DNA of 64,000 nucleotides, taken from positions 31,112,262-31,176,261 of the forward strand of contig NC_069138.1 in the NCBI RefSeq assembly GCF_026914265.1, read 5' to 3'. Made by a program: the position numbers and the translations under genes. The DNA is from Mya arenaria (lineage: Eukaryota > Mollusca > Bivalvia > Myida > Myidae). This document shows positions 31,640-41,962 of the stretch, piece after piece. The notes below the pieces were generated by a model. It was not told where the DNA came from. It saw nothing but the letters and a program-made list of their open reading frames with translations, and did not search any database. How positions within the stretch are numbered: position 1 is the first letter of the stretch; every line of letters begins with the position of its first letter.

Positions 31640-34600
31640 CTGAAAGTATACGGAATATTTCTCCTGAGAGTATACGAGAAATACTGAAAGTATACGGAAT
31701 ATTTCTCCTGAAAGTATACGGAATATTTCTCCTGAAAGTATACGGAATATTTCTCCTGAAAGTATACTGAATATTTCTCCTGAAAGTATACGGAATATTT
31801 CTCCTGAAAGTATACGGAATATTTCTCCTGAAAGTATACTGAATATTTCTCCTGAAAGTATACGGAATATTTCTCCTAAAAGTATACTGAATATATAAAA
31901 AAATTTATATTTTTTTATACTGATGAATACGTTACGCCCGGACGTTTAGATATAACAGGTTTTGAAAATACCAGGTTTGAGTTCTTTTTTATGTATATGA
32001 AGTATATATATGAAAAAAAAACTAGCATAGGCCGTTTTGCGGAAACAAGGTTTACCGAGTTTCCGCAGAACATCCAGCGCGAGGGTTGGGCTGAACTATC
32101 TTACGTCAGTGGCCATGCCAGATGTTTTTTCTCCAACCTCAGTTAATTAAAATTATATTTTACATACGGGTACTTTTTTATCTTCGCCGGGAAAAATCTT
32201 TTCATTCCTACATTACTTTCTTCCATATAAATAGGGCAGTGTACGTTGAGACTTGGCCAATATGATTGAAAAACATTTATGAAGAATAAAGGAAAATCTA
32301 TAGATGGAAACTCTTTGTAACAGACACTTTTGAAGAAACCTTGTTTGTTATACAATGGTATACTATTACATATGAAAAATGTGAACCACTATTTCAAGCG
32401 AAAACTCTACAGAATGCAGATTATAAGTTATACCGGTTGTTCAACTGGAACGCCATGCAGGTTCTTGGAGCGCAGCAATGGGCTCCGCCTTAACAATCCT
32501 GGGGAAGTGGCACCGGAAGTCATGACCGGCGCCAGGAGCGTGGTCATTTGGACGGATGCCTGAGAAGCCACCGCCCTCTCCGGAACCACGTGACCAGTCA
32601 AACAGGAAATGGGAATCTTGTAGATGAACCGTGTCGGAAACTGGGACTTTGCTGGTCGGATAAATATTGTTTTTATTCGAGTTATCAAATTGGAAGTGAA
32701 ACAAACAATACAAGACAATTATATAACGATATCATAGTAAAGTGTCGCACGTTTATTCGCCGAAATTCCCTATCTTTAAGGTAAGTAGCTGTCGAATATA
32801 ATTGCAACATTTTTAAAAGCTCTTCTTTTTATAATTACAAGCAATGGTATCAAATACAACATAATAATTATACACATTGGCAGGTATTCTTAAAACATCT
32901 TGAAACATTTCATAAGTTAAGTATATCTCTTATCATATAAAATAATAACTCGATACTATCTGAATTATTTCCAATGATTTTATCAAAAATACTTACTTTA
33001 ATGTTTAAAACTTATTCGTTTTATTTGACTACAAAAAGTTTAGGAAATCGACTTAAGTATACCAATCACAGAAATAGAGTGTATACTGCACAGCGTATTG
33101 AAAAAGGTTTGGGCTATTAACGTAACCTTACACTCAATATTTGAACTACCATCACAATTAACCAATATAATGTATACTTACAGTTAGGCGAGGGTGGCAT
33201 CTTGAAGGAAGGGGAGGGTGGAGGCGTTGAGGTTGAGCAAGAGTCGGGAGTGTCGGCGGCGCTCAGCCGCTCCTTTGGTGACGGTGGAGGAAATGCCGAG
33301 GACGCGAAGTAAATGTCACACTGAAAATTAGAAGTACGTGACAATATGTTGGGGGTGATATTTCATTTGTAAACATAACATTCCAAAATAATGAACACAG
33401 CAGTAAATGGTTGATTCGATCTAAAAGCCCCCTAGCATCATCTGAAGCTGAAATAGCAGGCTAGTCTAGCATTTGTATTATTCACGAGGAATGTTCAATT
33501 AACTCTTAAAAAAAATGGGAAGTACTCGATATTCTAAATATCTCTCTCTATATATATATATAAAGAGACACATTTAGCCTAAACAATGCATATCTTATTA
33601 TTAATTTTTACTCATGATAATGAATAAAGTAATCTTTAGAACAAAACAGGGACATCACTCTGAGTGTGTGTGTGTGTGTATGCGCGTGTGCGCGCCTTTG
33701 TGTGTATGTGCGTGCGTACGTGTGTGTTTGCGTGCGTGCGTGCGTGTGTGTGAGTGTGTGTTTGTGTGCGTGCGTGCGTGTGTGTGTGTTTGCGTGTGTG
33801 TGTTTGCGTGCGTGCGTGTGTGTGAGTGTGTGTTTGCGTACGTGCGTGTGTGTGCGTGTGTGTTTGCGTGCGTGCGTGTGTGTGTGCGTTCGTACGTGCG
33901 TACGTGTGTGTGAGATAGAAATTATTTTTCAATACAACATAGGAATGTTTTAACATATATATATGTTTTGATATATTACGTAAATATGATTTATGTTGAA
34001 AATAAATGAAAAAAAAACAAACTTTTAAGCCCACCGTATAACTGAAACAATAAAGGTACCATTATTCTAGGCCAAATAAAAACGGTGAATTCATGAGCGC
34101 TGAATGCCAAATGTTACCGTTATTCCAAAATTACTACGCATTCATCTGCAGCATCCATTACAGAGATGAAATATCATTAACGGCACATAGGAGAAAATTG
34201 CAACGAAACATATTTGTTTAAAGAACATTTAATTTGTACAACTCTAGTATGTATTTAAGGTAGTTTACCTTGTATAACTCTAGTATGTATTTAAGGTAGT
34301 TTACCTTGTATAACTCTAGTATGTATTTAAGGTAGTTTACCTTGTACAACTCTAGTATGTATTTAAGGTAGTTTACCTTGTACAACTCTAGTATGTATTT
34401 AAGGTAGTTTACCTTGTACAACTCTAGTATGTATTTAAGGTAGTTTACCTTGTATAACTCTAGTATGTATTTAAGGTAGTTTACCTTGTACAACTCTAGT
34501 ATGTATTTAAGGTAGTTTACCTTGTACAACTCTAGTATGTATTTAAGGTAGTTACCTTGGCGCAGATGAGTGTGAGGTCGGGCATGGTCATGGTGTGGAC

Positions 34601-34674
34601 AAGGTTGCCGTTCACTATCAGCCGTATTTCTATCGTGTCCGCAGTGAAAGCCATCACATACGGGAAGGCACACA
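31514..34674 (-). CDS. CNH-domain protein, C-terminal four exons, GARNL3-like
   Basis: Four exons join in matching phase on the minus strand: 34674-34556 (119 nt), 33320-33182 (139 nt), 32651-32434 (218 nt) and 31639-31514 (126 nt, stop TAG). All have AG/GT borders. The first carries the end of a CNH (citron homology) domain: [25 protein letters not shown] and LTLICAK, continuing into CDIYFAS in the second. The third has [20 protein letters not shown]. This series resembles the C-terminal part of vertebrate GARNL3 (Rap/Ran-GAP domain-like 3) as I remember it; the GAP domain itself is not in the window. The last residues, HDSTV, look like a class I PDZ ligand. Upstream exons were not found between 34.7 and 64 kb. 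The family call is moderate, the exon structure strong. Confidence 0.72.
31641..31895 (-). repeat. 24 bp tandem array that duplicates the 3' splice acceptor
   Basis: Units start at 31641, 31665 (20 nt variant), 31685, 31709, 31733, 31757, 31781, 31805, 31829, 31853 and 31877 (partial). Plus-strand core TGAAAGTATACGGAATATTT. On the minus strand each unit ends CGTATACTTTCA followed by G, so every boundary is an acceptor-like CAG|G; the last unit, 31877, has TTTTAG. The array directly abuts the terminal exon of the CNH gene. Confidence 0.93.
31896..32433. other. Remainder of the last CNH-gene intron
   Basis: AT-rich with a short palindrome of T and A runs at 31898-31918. No gene seen. A branch point upstream of the acceptor array would lie near 31900-31950 on the minus strand. 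Confidence 0.5.
32434..32651 (-). CDS. CNH gene exon n-1
   Basis: Acceptor TTATCCGACCAG before 32651 and donor CCG|GTATAAC after 32434. It begins with the two bases that complete the split codon of the previous exon and ends in phase 0 after 72 full codons. Encodes [18 protein letters not shown], then a Ser/Ala/Pro-rich tail. The GC-rich stretch stands out from AT-rich flanks. Confidence 0.78.
32652..33181. other. Intron between CNH-gene exons n-2 and n-1
   Basis: AT-rich, no repeat or gene recognised. Confidence 0.6.
33182..33320 (-). CDS. CNH gene exon n-2
   Basis: Acceptor TTCTAATTTTCAG before 33320, donor ACT|GTAAGTAT after 33182. Enters in phase 0, leaves in phase 1, 46 codons plus one base. 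Encodes [15 protein letters not shown] followed by a Ser/Pro/Thr-rich low-complexity segment with PPPSPSF, likely disordered and phosphorylatable. Confidence 0.85.
33664..33912. repeat. (TG/CG)n microsatellite in a CNH-gene intron
   Basis: About 250 bp of alternating TGTG, TGCG and CGTG. It gives long cysteine/valine/arginine-rich open frames on both strands that are not genes. Confidence 0.95.
34234..34557 (-). repeat. 36 bp tandem array that duplicates the 5' splice donor
   Basis: Nine units with CTCTAGTATG at 34242, 34278, 34314, 34350, 34386, 34422, 34458, 34494 and 34530. On the minus strand the true donor CCAAG|GTAACT is followed by eight donor-like TACAAG|GTAAAC sites (some TATAAG), one per unit. 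The period is a multiple of three and one frame stays open throughout, but in the exon's own phase a TAG stop occurs in the first unit. Confidence 0.93.
34556..34674 (-). CDS. CNH gene exon n-3 (end of CNH domain)
   Basis: Acceptor TTTTTATACAG before 34674 and donor AAG|GTAACT after 34556. It enters with two bases of a split codon and leaves in phase 0. It encodes about 39 residues ending LTLICAK. GC content is clearly above the surrounding AT-rich DNA. The donor is the first member of a tandem series of donor-like sites (see 34234-34557). Confidence 0.82.
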
Positions 34675-35252
34675 CTGTATAAAAATAATAAAGAATATAC
34701 ATGTAATAATTGTTTTTTACTAAATTCGAATGCTATTATATCATGCATATTATATTTAAAATGGATATGGTGTGCTAAATAATACCCTATTAAAGAAATA
34801 CTTAAAGAACATGAATATAATTTTGATTATTTGTGGGACAGGTTTTTGATATAATAATATATAATAAAAATGACGATACATAGTTGAGGTTAGGTTGAGG
34901 AATACGCGGAACGGTATAAAACTGGATAAGCTATCCATGGGTTATCTTTTGGCCATAGTTAGCAAATAAAAGCAATTTGATTGGTCAACAGTATTTATTT
35001 AGATAAATATTGACCAATAGATAACTTTAACCAAATCAAGGAAGTAAATAATTTTATACAATTAGCTGCTGCGTTTCAATTAACGGCCTAGTTTAATCCT
35101 TCTATAAGTGACCCCCCCCCCCCAAAAAAAAACAAAAAAACAACCGTATATAGTATACAACCTCTGTGTATTGATTTTAATCTAATTGCCTTATTGTCTG
35201 ATCAGATCTCCGATCTGAGTATCCTGCTGTGCAGTTTTGGAGGTTTTATTAT
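34675..35252. other. Non-coding stretch upstream of CNH exon n-3
   Basis: Presumed intron of the CNH gene. A C/A homopolymer tract lies at 35110-35145. No further exon found. Confidence 0.45.
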
Positions 35253-35393
35253 AGAAATGGACCCTAAATGGCCCTGAGCCAATAAACAAATACACAGGAA
35301 TTGGCCCCTACTTTGACATCAGTGCAATTAGCAGGAGATGCACAGCAAGGGATTGTCATGCCAAACATTCCTTAAACAAGGCCTTTAAAGTAT
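35253..35393 (+). repeat. Dispersed repeat A, copy 2
   Basis: Matches 20493-20640 and 39850-39993. Its upstream flank (GATCTGAGTATCCTGCTG) is also shared with copy 3, so the unit is probably longer, from about 35195. Confidence 0.78.
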
Positions 35394-35619
35394 ATACGAT
35401 ATATTCGTACTTCTGCATGTAATAAAGAGTCTGTGCTAAAACATAAATTACAAAATCGCCTGTAATCTCAGTTTAAAACGTTTGAAAAACTTCTGGCGAT
35501 AATATCAAAAACCGGCCATGTTTTAAAGACGCACAATATAAAATAATGCAAAAAAAAAAAAAAAATATTTATTTATTTTTATATTTAAATACATCATCAG
35601 GATTAATATACCAACTATT

Positions 35620-36045
35620 TGTAAAGGCTCGTTACACCGTTACACTACCAAACTGTTTTACTTACCCACATATATGTAAAGGCTCGTTACACCGCTACAC
35701 TACCAAACTGTTATATTTACCCACATATATATAAAGGCTCGTTAAACCACTTCACTACCGAACTATTATAATGTAAAGGCTCGTTACACCACTACACCAC
35801 CGAACTGTAACAGTTACCGCACCTATATGTAAAGGCTCGTTAGACCACAACACTATCCAACTTTTATGATGTAAAGGCTCTTTATACCACTTTACAACCG
35901 AACTGTAACAGTTACCTCACCTATATCAAAAGGCTCGTTACACATTACCAAACTGTTATAATGTAAGGGCTCGTACCACTACACTACCAAACTGTTATAA
36001 TGTAAGGGCTCGTACCACTACACTACCAAACTGTTATAGTTACCG
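35620..36045 (+). repeat. Tandem array, nine units of alternating ~40 and ~56 bp
   Basis: AAAGGCTCGTT starts near 35623, 35677, 35733, 35774, 35831, 35871 and 35928, with variants AAGGGCTCGT at about 35964 and 36004. Each is followed by ACACTACCAAACTGTTATA. Confidence 0.85.
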
Positions 36046-36049
36046 CGCC

Positions 36050-36350
36050 AATCCTGCCCCTTTGGTCAACATTGGCCCCTGTGGTCATTTGTTTTACATA
36101 GTCTAATATAGAGAAAATCTTCTCTTAAAGCAATGCGAAGAGCTAAGTTATTTAATTGGCATGTAGCATTGTTTTGTTGGTCCTCAACAAAATATGTTCA
36201 GATTGTGCCACTGTGGTCATTTGTTTTACATAGTCTAATATAGGGAAAATCTTCTCTAAAACAGCAATGCGAAGAGCTATTTAATTGACATGTAGCATTG
36301 TTTTGTTGGTCCTCACAAAATATGTTCAAATTGTGCCACTGTGGTCATAA
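36050..36350 (+). repeat. Tandem duplication of ~145 bp
   Basis: TGTGGTCATTTGTTTTACATAG ... GCAATGCGAAGAGCTA ... ATGTAGCATTGTTTTGTTGG occurs twice, at about 36081 and 36220. Flanked by GGCCCC-type ends that recall a bivalve repeat also seen at 51595-51640. Confidence 0.82.
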
Positions 36351-36389
36351 TTGGCCCCCCCGGGAACATAGACGTATATAATCATAACT

Positions 36390-36910
36390 TCCCTAGCATT
36401 CACCACTTTCTCTATCAAACACCGATCTCATTAGCAACCACAAATTCCAATTTTCTTTCTTAGCAATCTTGTCTCCCTTTAACAATTATGGGTCTCCTTA
36501 GCAATCATCAACTTCCTTAGCAACCAATTTTCTTTCGTAGCAACCTATGACTACCTCGGCAATGGCTTGCTTCCATATAAACGATAACATTCCCTAGCAA
36601 TCATGGACCTCCTAAACAACCACTACCTTTATTAGCAACCACCTTTCAACCTCAGTATCCAATTATTTCCTTGGCAACAGCTTGCTTCCTCGGTACCCTT
36701 AACCACGGTCTCCTAAGCAACCATCGACTGCCTTAGCAACCATATTTTTCTTAGAAACCAATGTCTACCTCAACTATGGCTTGCTTCCCTATTAACCATC
36801 ACATTCCCTAGCAACCATGAATCTCCTGAGCAACAACTCACTTCCTTCGCAGTCAAATTTTGTCGTAGCAGTCAATTTCTCCCTTGACAATAGCTTCTTT
36901 CGTAGTTTGA
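36390..36910 (-). repeat. Degenerate ~24 bp array of CTTAGCAACCA
   Basis: CCTTAGCAACCA and variants recur about every 24 bp (for example 36409, 36493, 36510, 36700, 36740). On the minus strand this is GGTTGCTAAGG. The end of the array (CAATAGCTT.TTTCGTAGTTTGACCAGG.TCTCAAGTGA) recurs at 46148-46195, so the family is dispersed. Confidence 0.75.
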
Positions 36911-38500
36911 CCAGGTTCTCAAGTGAAATATGAATTACTCATTGGCTGTAAGACTATAGTAAATAAACTATCTATCAACTATTCGGTTGGATACTGTTTA
37001 TAAATGCATGTATTATAAATGAATATCACGTGGAAAACAACATTTACCGTAAGATTTAAAGTATGTTCATTTTATACATACTTTTAAACTAAAGTAAAAT
37101 GTACATTTATGTTGAAAATAAAAAAAATTCTTTCTTTGCTTTTTTGGTCACGATAGATGATGTATATATTAAAGTGACACTCTAATTCAAAATCAATACA
37201 ATTGTGTGGCCCATTTGCTTTCATTTATTTTTATTTCATGTCAACGTCATTTATACAACAATTGCCTTTCCCAACCCATTAAGAACACCTTATAGAAGTG
37301 ATTTGTATTAAAATAATGAAAATATTGTGTTAAATAAGGTAAAAAAATGTAAAAATATGCCGATATTTAGGCATGGGGATAACGTTACGGTAATCTGTCC
37401 TCCAATTGTTGTGTAACATTAGCAGACATGTTCCACTGCTAACTGTTTTAAGCCTAAACACACCTTTATTAAATCACTAAAAACAAACTCTACGTGTCGG
37501 ATAAAAACAGTATTGCATGTAACAAGAAATTGGTAATTCCCGATCATAAAGTTTTTTAGGTCTAAAAATGTGTTAATGTTACGCAAAATCGATTCTGTCC
37601 CATTTTAGCATGACGATAGCGCCTTTTCTATTCGTGAATAATTTACACCGACTGAGGGTTAACATCCGGGTAGCGATTACTTTCATATTGGACTGGTTCA
37701 CAGTTGACTTTTAAATGATAAAAATAGTGGTTAATACTGTTGATAAAAACTTAATCCAAGTTTGGCTCATTCTGTCCTTCGATGTAACGTTAACATTATG
37801 TCACGCTAGCATTAAGACAAGCGCGTAATAAAGCGAGAAAATTGTTGAAATTTGATGACTTTCCCAGAGTCAATTATTCGAACATAACAATGTCGTCTGT
37901 AAACTATCGTTTGTAAGTATTCATTCATTAGGTACGTAGTTTATATTGAATTCATATCGCTTTTGTGTTTGGTATCGTTATTTATTGGACATAATTAACA
38001 ATGCAAACGTTATAAAATGGACAGAAATATAGATGATAACGTGACAAATGGACATAACTGCAAATGTTACATTGGACAGAAACCTCTTTTTTTATAAAAC
38101 ACATATTTATGTTTGTTTGTTTTTTGTGATCTATTGTATGCTTTTGATACAAGCGTAACTAATCTGAATTTGATTAAGTAAACCGAGTGCTCATGTTATA
38201 ATTGGGACAGAAATATGTTTGCTAATGTGACAAAAGGACTTTTCCCCTAATGTTACATAGGACAGAAGCAGAGTTTGACATCAACAAGAGAGAATGCTTG
38301 AGATGAAAGTCAATATTTGTATGCTCATTTTGTGATTCATTGTGTTTCTTATTTGACAAATCTTATTTTTGACACAAACTTGTGTTATATATTTTATCTT
38401 TACCTTATTTTAGTCACCTGAATGCTAGTGTTACATTTTGGACAGAACAATGTGTGCTATTGCATGACAATAGGATATCTCCCCTGGTTTTACTTTTGGA
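36911..38500. repeat. Non-coding region with scattered TGTTAC.TTGGACAGAA motifs
   Basis: Phrases such as AATGTTACATTGGACAGAA (near 38058), TTATAATTGGGACAGAA (near 38195), AATGTTACATAGGACAGAA (near 38258) and AGTGTTACATTTTGGACAGAA (near 38427) recur at irregular spacing, with related text near 37540 and 40490. Probably an old tandem repeat. No gene seen. A C run and a short (TA)n lie at 38515-38530 and 38650-38665. Confidence 0.55.
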
Positions 38501-38746
38501 TTCCTGTTTGAACCCCCCCCCCCCCCCTCACCAGAGCTTATAAAAGTTGAAGGACATTGTTTCTGTGCTTCTAAAACTGTTCAATCTAGTGACTGTTTTT
38601 TATTCAATTTTAAACTGTCCCGGATTAAATTAGCCGAATGCCAGTGTTAATATATATATATATATACAATAAAAAATAAGATAAATTAGTTAAGGTCAAT
38701 TTTCATAATAAAACATTGAAAACTGCACAGCAGGTCTTATCAGATT

Positions 38747-38836
38747 GGAGATCTGATAAGACCTTTTCTATTTTCCCTGAACCCCACCCCTGGAGATCTG
38801 ATAAGACCTTTTCTATTTTCCCTGAACCCCACCCCT
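38747..38836 (+). repeat. 45 bp perfect tandem duplication
   Basis: GGAGATCTGATAAGACCTTT starts at 38747 and 38792. Just upstream, the inverted match CTGCACAGCAGGTCTTATCAG relates to the left flank of repeat A copies 2 and 3. Confidence 0.88.
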
Positions 38837-38874
38837 GGACCTAGGGTGTGTGGTTACAATTGACTGGTGCATTA
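38800..38874 (+). repeat. MITE B, right-end fragment
   Basis: CCCCTGGACCTAGGG then GTGGTTACAATTGACTGGTG matches the right inverted end of the complete copy at 57236-57652. Confidence 0.75.
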
Positions 38875-39644
38875 TGACCAGTGGTATTGTGGCGCAAGTT
38901 GACGAACTAAATGTTGTTCCATGTGGAAGGAGTTTGATGAATAGATTTACAGATAATAAATTGACGTTGTATTCTTGTAGTATTTCAAACAAAACTGTTT
39001 TTTGAATGTAGCGAAACAATAAGAAGTGTTAGTAAAAGTAGTATCTAAAATGATCTGTTGCTAAAAATTTAAAATGTTTGAATTTATGGCATTTACGTTT
39101 GAGTGTTTTGTTTTAGTTTGTAAGATTGTGAAGACAGCTCTGTGAATTTAATCTCTCAAATCTGCTCCCTTGGTAGAAAACATTACGTATTGTGTTAGTT
39201 TTGTGAGGCAATAAGAAAGTACCCCTGGTGGGGATCAAACCAAACCCACGACTTCTTGTGTTAGAGGCAGACATATATAACTTAGAACACTCGCATATCT
39301 CAACAGAAAGTATGTAATAATTTAATTTCTTTTTCAGAACCATACCCTTGAAGACAAGAAGATGATGTGTAAATCGTTTGATTTTGTTTGACTGTTGCAA
39401 TTTACTTACATTAAACATTATTTTATAAGATTTGTCTTTCGCTGTGTCGGGTTGGATTCTATGCAAGGTTACTGCAGGTGGGGTGGTACTTGTTACAGGT
39501 TTTAAAGTTCTGGATGTTTGTTTGCCTTTTTTATGATAATATTTTTGATCAGTGTCCATGTCACGGTGTAGGCATATACAATTCGGGGTAATGATTTCTG
39601 ATCAATCTCTCAGTCCATATCTCCACTAGATTTGGCACTTAGAC

Positions 39645-39787
39645 AAAACACGGCCCTGCGGGGCCACCTGGAAAGTAAAAACACGGCCCTTTTCCCCGGC
39701 TATCCCCATTATACCCCCGGACCTGGGGCCGTATCCCCATTATACCCCGGACCTGGGGGCCGTGGTTACAATTGATTGGTGCATAAT
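39645..39787 (+). repeat. MITE B, partial copy
   Basis: GGCCCTGCGGGGCCACCTGG, TTCCCCGGCTATCCCC and the right end GTGGTTACAATTGATTGGTG. A 30 bp piece (CCCCATTATACCCCGGACCTGG type) is duplicated within it. Confidence 0.8.
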
Positions 39788-39849
39788 TGCCTAATTGTTT
39801 TATCAGATCTGAGTATCCTGCTGCGCAGTATGGGATATTTTAAGATAGA

Positions 39850-39993
39850 AATGGACCCTAAATGGCCCTGAGCCGATAAACCTACCGGTAAACACAGGGA
39901 ATTGGCACCTAATGTCAAACCAGTGTGATTAGAAGGAGATGCACAGCAGGGGATTATAATGCCGAATATTCCTTAAACTAGGTCTTTAAGCCA
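39850..39993 (+). repeat. Dispersed repeat A, copy 3
   Basis: GACCCTAAATGGCCCTGAGCC, GGAGATGCACAGCAGGGGAT and CCTTAAACTAGGTCTTTAAG, in the order of the other two copies. It directly follows the MITE B fragment, an arrangement that may be a composite element. Confidence 0.78.
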
Positions 39994-41086
39994 CACACCA
40001 GTCTGATCTTTGGTTCTTTTGTTGGTTTTTCGTATTGGAAGTTATTCTATCCAGATTGGTATATTTTTTACGAGATTGTTTAATCAAACTGCTGCGGGAA
40101 CAGTGTTTCCAGGATTCTTCATTCAGACTGACATCATATCAACAGTGTATTTATAAATCAACATGAACAAAACTAGTAGGAACTATATGAGAAGCAATAG
40201 AATTATATTGTAACAACAGGTTATTAAAATCTCAAATGAGTAAAACATTATAACAACATTTAAACTAAATCAAGAGTCAAAGAAACTATTTTCAACTGTA
40301 GAAGCTCATAAAATGTGTACGTCTGTCACACTGCAACTTCGTCAAATCTTTAATGATTATTATGATTTTTATGTGATTATCAATTGACTGTGTTTATCAA
40401 TCATTTATATAGTTTGTTTTATACTGTATCAAGCTCAAAGAGTCTGTGGTAGGTCTGTATTTTATTCTGTTGTGAAACATTCTGTCCAACTGCTAATGTG
40501 ACATAGTGCTAATGTTACTCATTCTGTCTTGTGGTAACACTAGCACATACTCGCAATAAGCAATTTATAATATATATGTTTAATATCAAAGGTAATGATA
40601 ATTGCACCGTACTAGAGACATTTATATCACCACAACAAAACATTTATGTTTATAGCTTATCTGATCTGATATAAAAAGAAAACCTATGTTTGCAGAAAAT
40701 ATTTTCTGTCTTGTTGTCCAATTTGGGTTTGTTTCAATAAATTTATTTGAGAAAAACAAAACAATCTCTATTTTTGTCTGTACAATCTGTTTTATAGATA
40801 AATGAACCATTTAGTACAAGACAAAATACTTCTTTGGATCAAAATATTAAAAAAAAGTTTTTACCGGCAATATTGTAACACTAGCACAAATGGTATGGTG
40901 ATACAAAATTCTTTTTTTTATAAAAAAATGCATTTATAAATCATTGCAAATGTTCTAAAACATGATATATAAGAAATTGCTGTAAAAGATTATGTTGAAA
41001 TCACTAATTTGCAATAAATTTTAAAAATTCGCCGGGAACTTTATGGTCACCCAGTTGTGAAATCTGCCATACACATGTATAACAAA
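39994..41086. other. Non-coding stretch
   Basis: AT-rich; short TGTTAC/GACAGAA-like phrases near 40480-40545. No gene seen. Confidence 0.5.
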
Positions 41087-41414
41087 CATCAATTTTGTCT
41101 GATAAACCTTTAACTACTTACTAAATAATGCATTTATGGAAAATATTTATTACTGATAACAAGTTTGTAACCCTGCATTTAATAACAGAAAACGCCAAAA
41201 AAGTTAATGATTGGTGAATGCTAAAATATTGAGTATGATCTTATATAGTCTCATAAGGTTGAAATACCGTGTTTTATGCACATTTCTTTCAAATTTAACT
41301 TGGTATCCTTCATAAGAACCATTGTTTTCGACATGTATTCATCCTTTTTGGAATATTAAAACAATAGTATTAATTGTGGTAATTCTTATTTGGGAGTAAG
41401 AGTGCATCTTAAAA
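41087..41414 (-). mobile_element. MITE D, reverse copy
   Basis: Read on the minus strand it follows 49514-49888: AAGATGCACTCTTACTCCCA, AAGGATACCAAGTTAAATTT, GCATTCACCAATCATTAA, CATTATTTAGTAAGTAG. Non-coding. Confidence 0.78.
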
Positions 41415-41454
41415 CGCTCTGTTGGTGTATATTTGCCAATCAAATCAAGCCAAT

Positions 41455-41720
41455 GCCAATTTTTTAGAAATATTGAGATTATTAATGAAAGGTTAAAACA
41501 AATAGACGCAACAATTCTTGGAAGCCAATCCTAATTCGTGGAATTCGAAATTGCGTTGGTCGTAAGAACACAGTTAAAGGATGAGTTCATTAAAAAGGAT
41601 GTGAAACTAGTAAGTCATTCACATTCAAGTGTCCCTCCTATAAGTTCATTCATCTGATTGATGTTATCGACAAAGGCAGTCCAAGTCCTGTTGCATTCAA
41701 TCAATAAGGAAACGAAATGT
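41455..41720 (+). repeat. Dispersed repeat E, copy 1 (partner at 51835-52105)
   Basis: Shares TTAGAAATATTGAGATTATTAA, AATTCTTGGAA.CC, AAAGGATG.GTTCA and CAAGTCCTGTTGCA blocks with 51835-52105 in order. Confidence 0.72.
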
Positions 41721-41962
41721 TTCTAATTTTCGCAATGGCTGGTATGTTTCCGTTACGTGAAATAATGTTTCTATTTTTCCGATCAAAGATAGTTTTGTTT
41801 GGTGTTTAAATGAGATATTTACAATCGTATATAATCTCCTTCGCATAGAGTATTGATAAAGACATTTAGATAAACATGAAACTTTGTTTAAAAATTAGAG
41901 GTTTTGACTTCGAGACCTAACAGTAACTCATTCGGAACTCATTTTTATCGAAAACAACATTT

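Noticed and set aside
31641..31895. CRISPR-like regular repeats (also at 34234 and 44096)
   Set aside because: Units are contiguous with no spacers, and the DNA is from an animal nuclear genome.
32428..32718. A second minus-strand frame (32441-32713) over CNH exon n-1
   Set aside because: Only the frame giving [10 protein letters not shown] fits the phases of the neighbouring exons.
33614..34034. Long open frames on both strands
   Set aside because: They are translations of a TG/CG microsatellite inside an intron.
34218..34748. 176-codon open frame with a 12-residue repeat ([12 protein letters not shown])
   Set aside because: It reads the CNH exon in the wrong frame and then the 36 bp intronic array; the exon's real frame meets a stop in the first unit.
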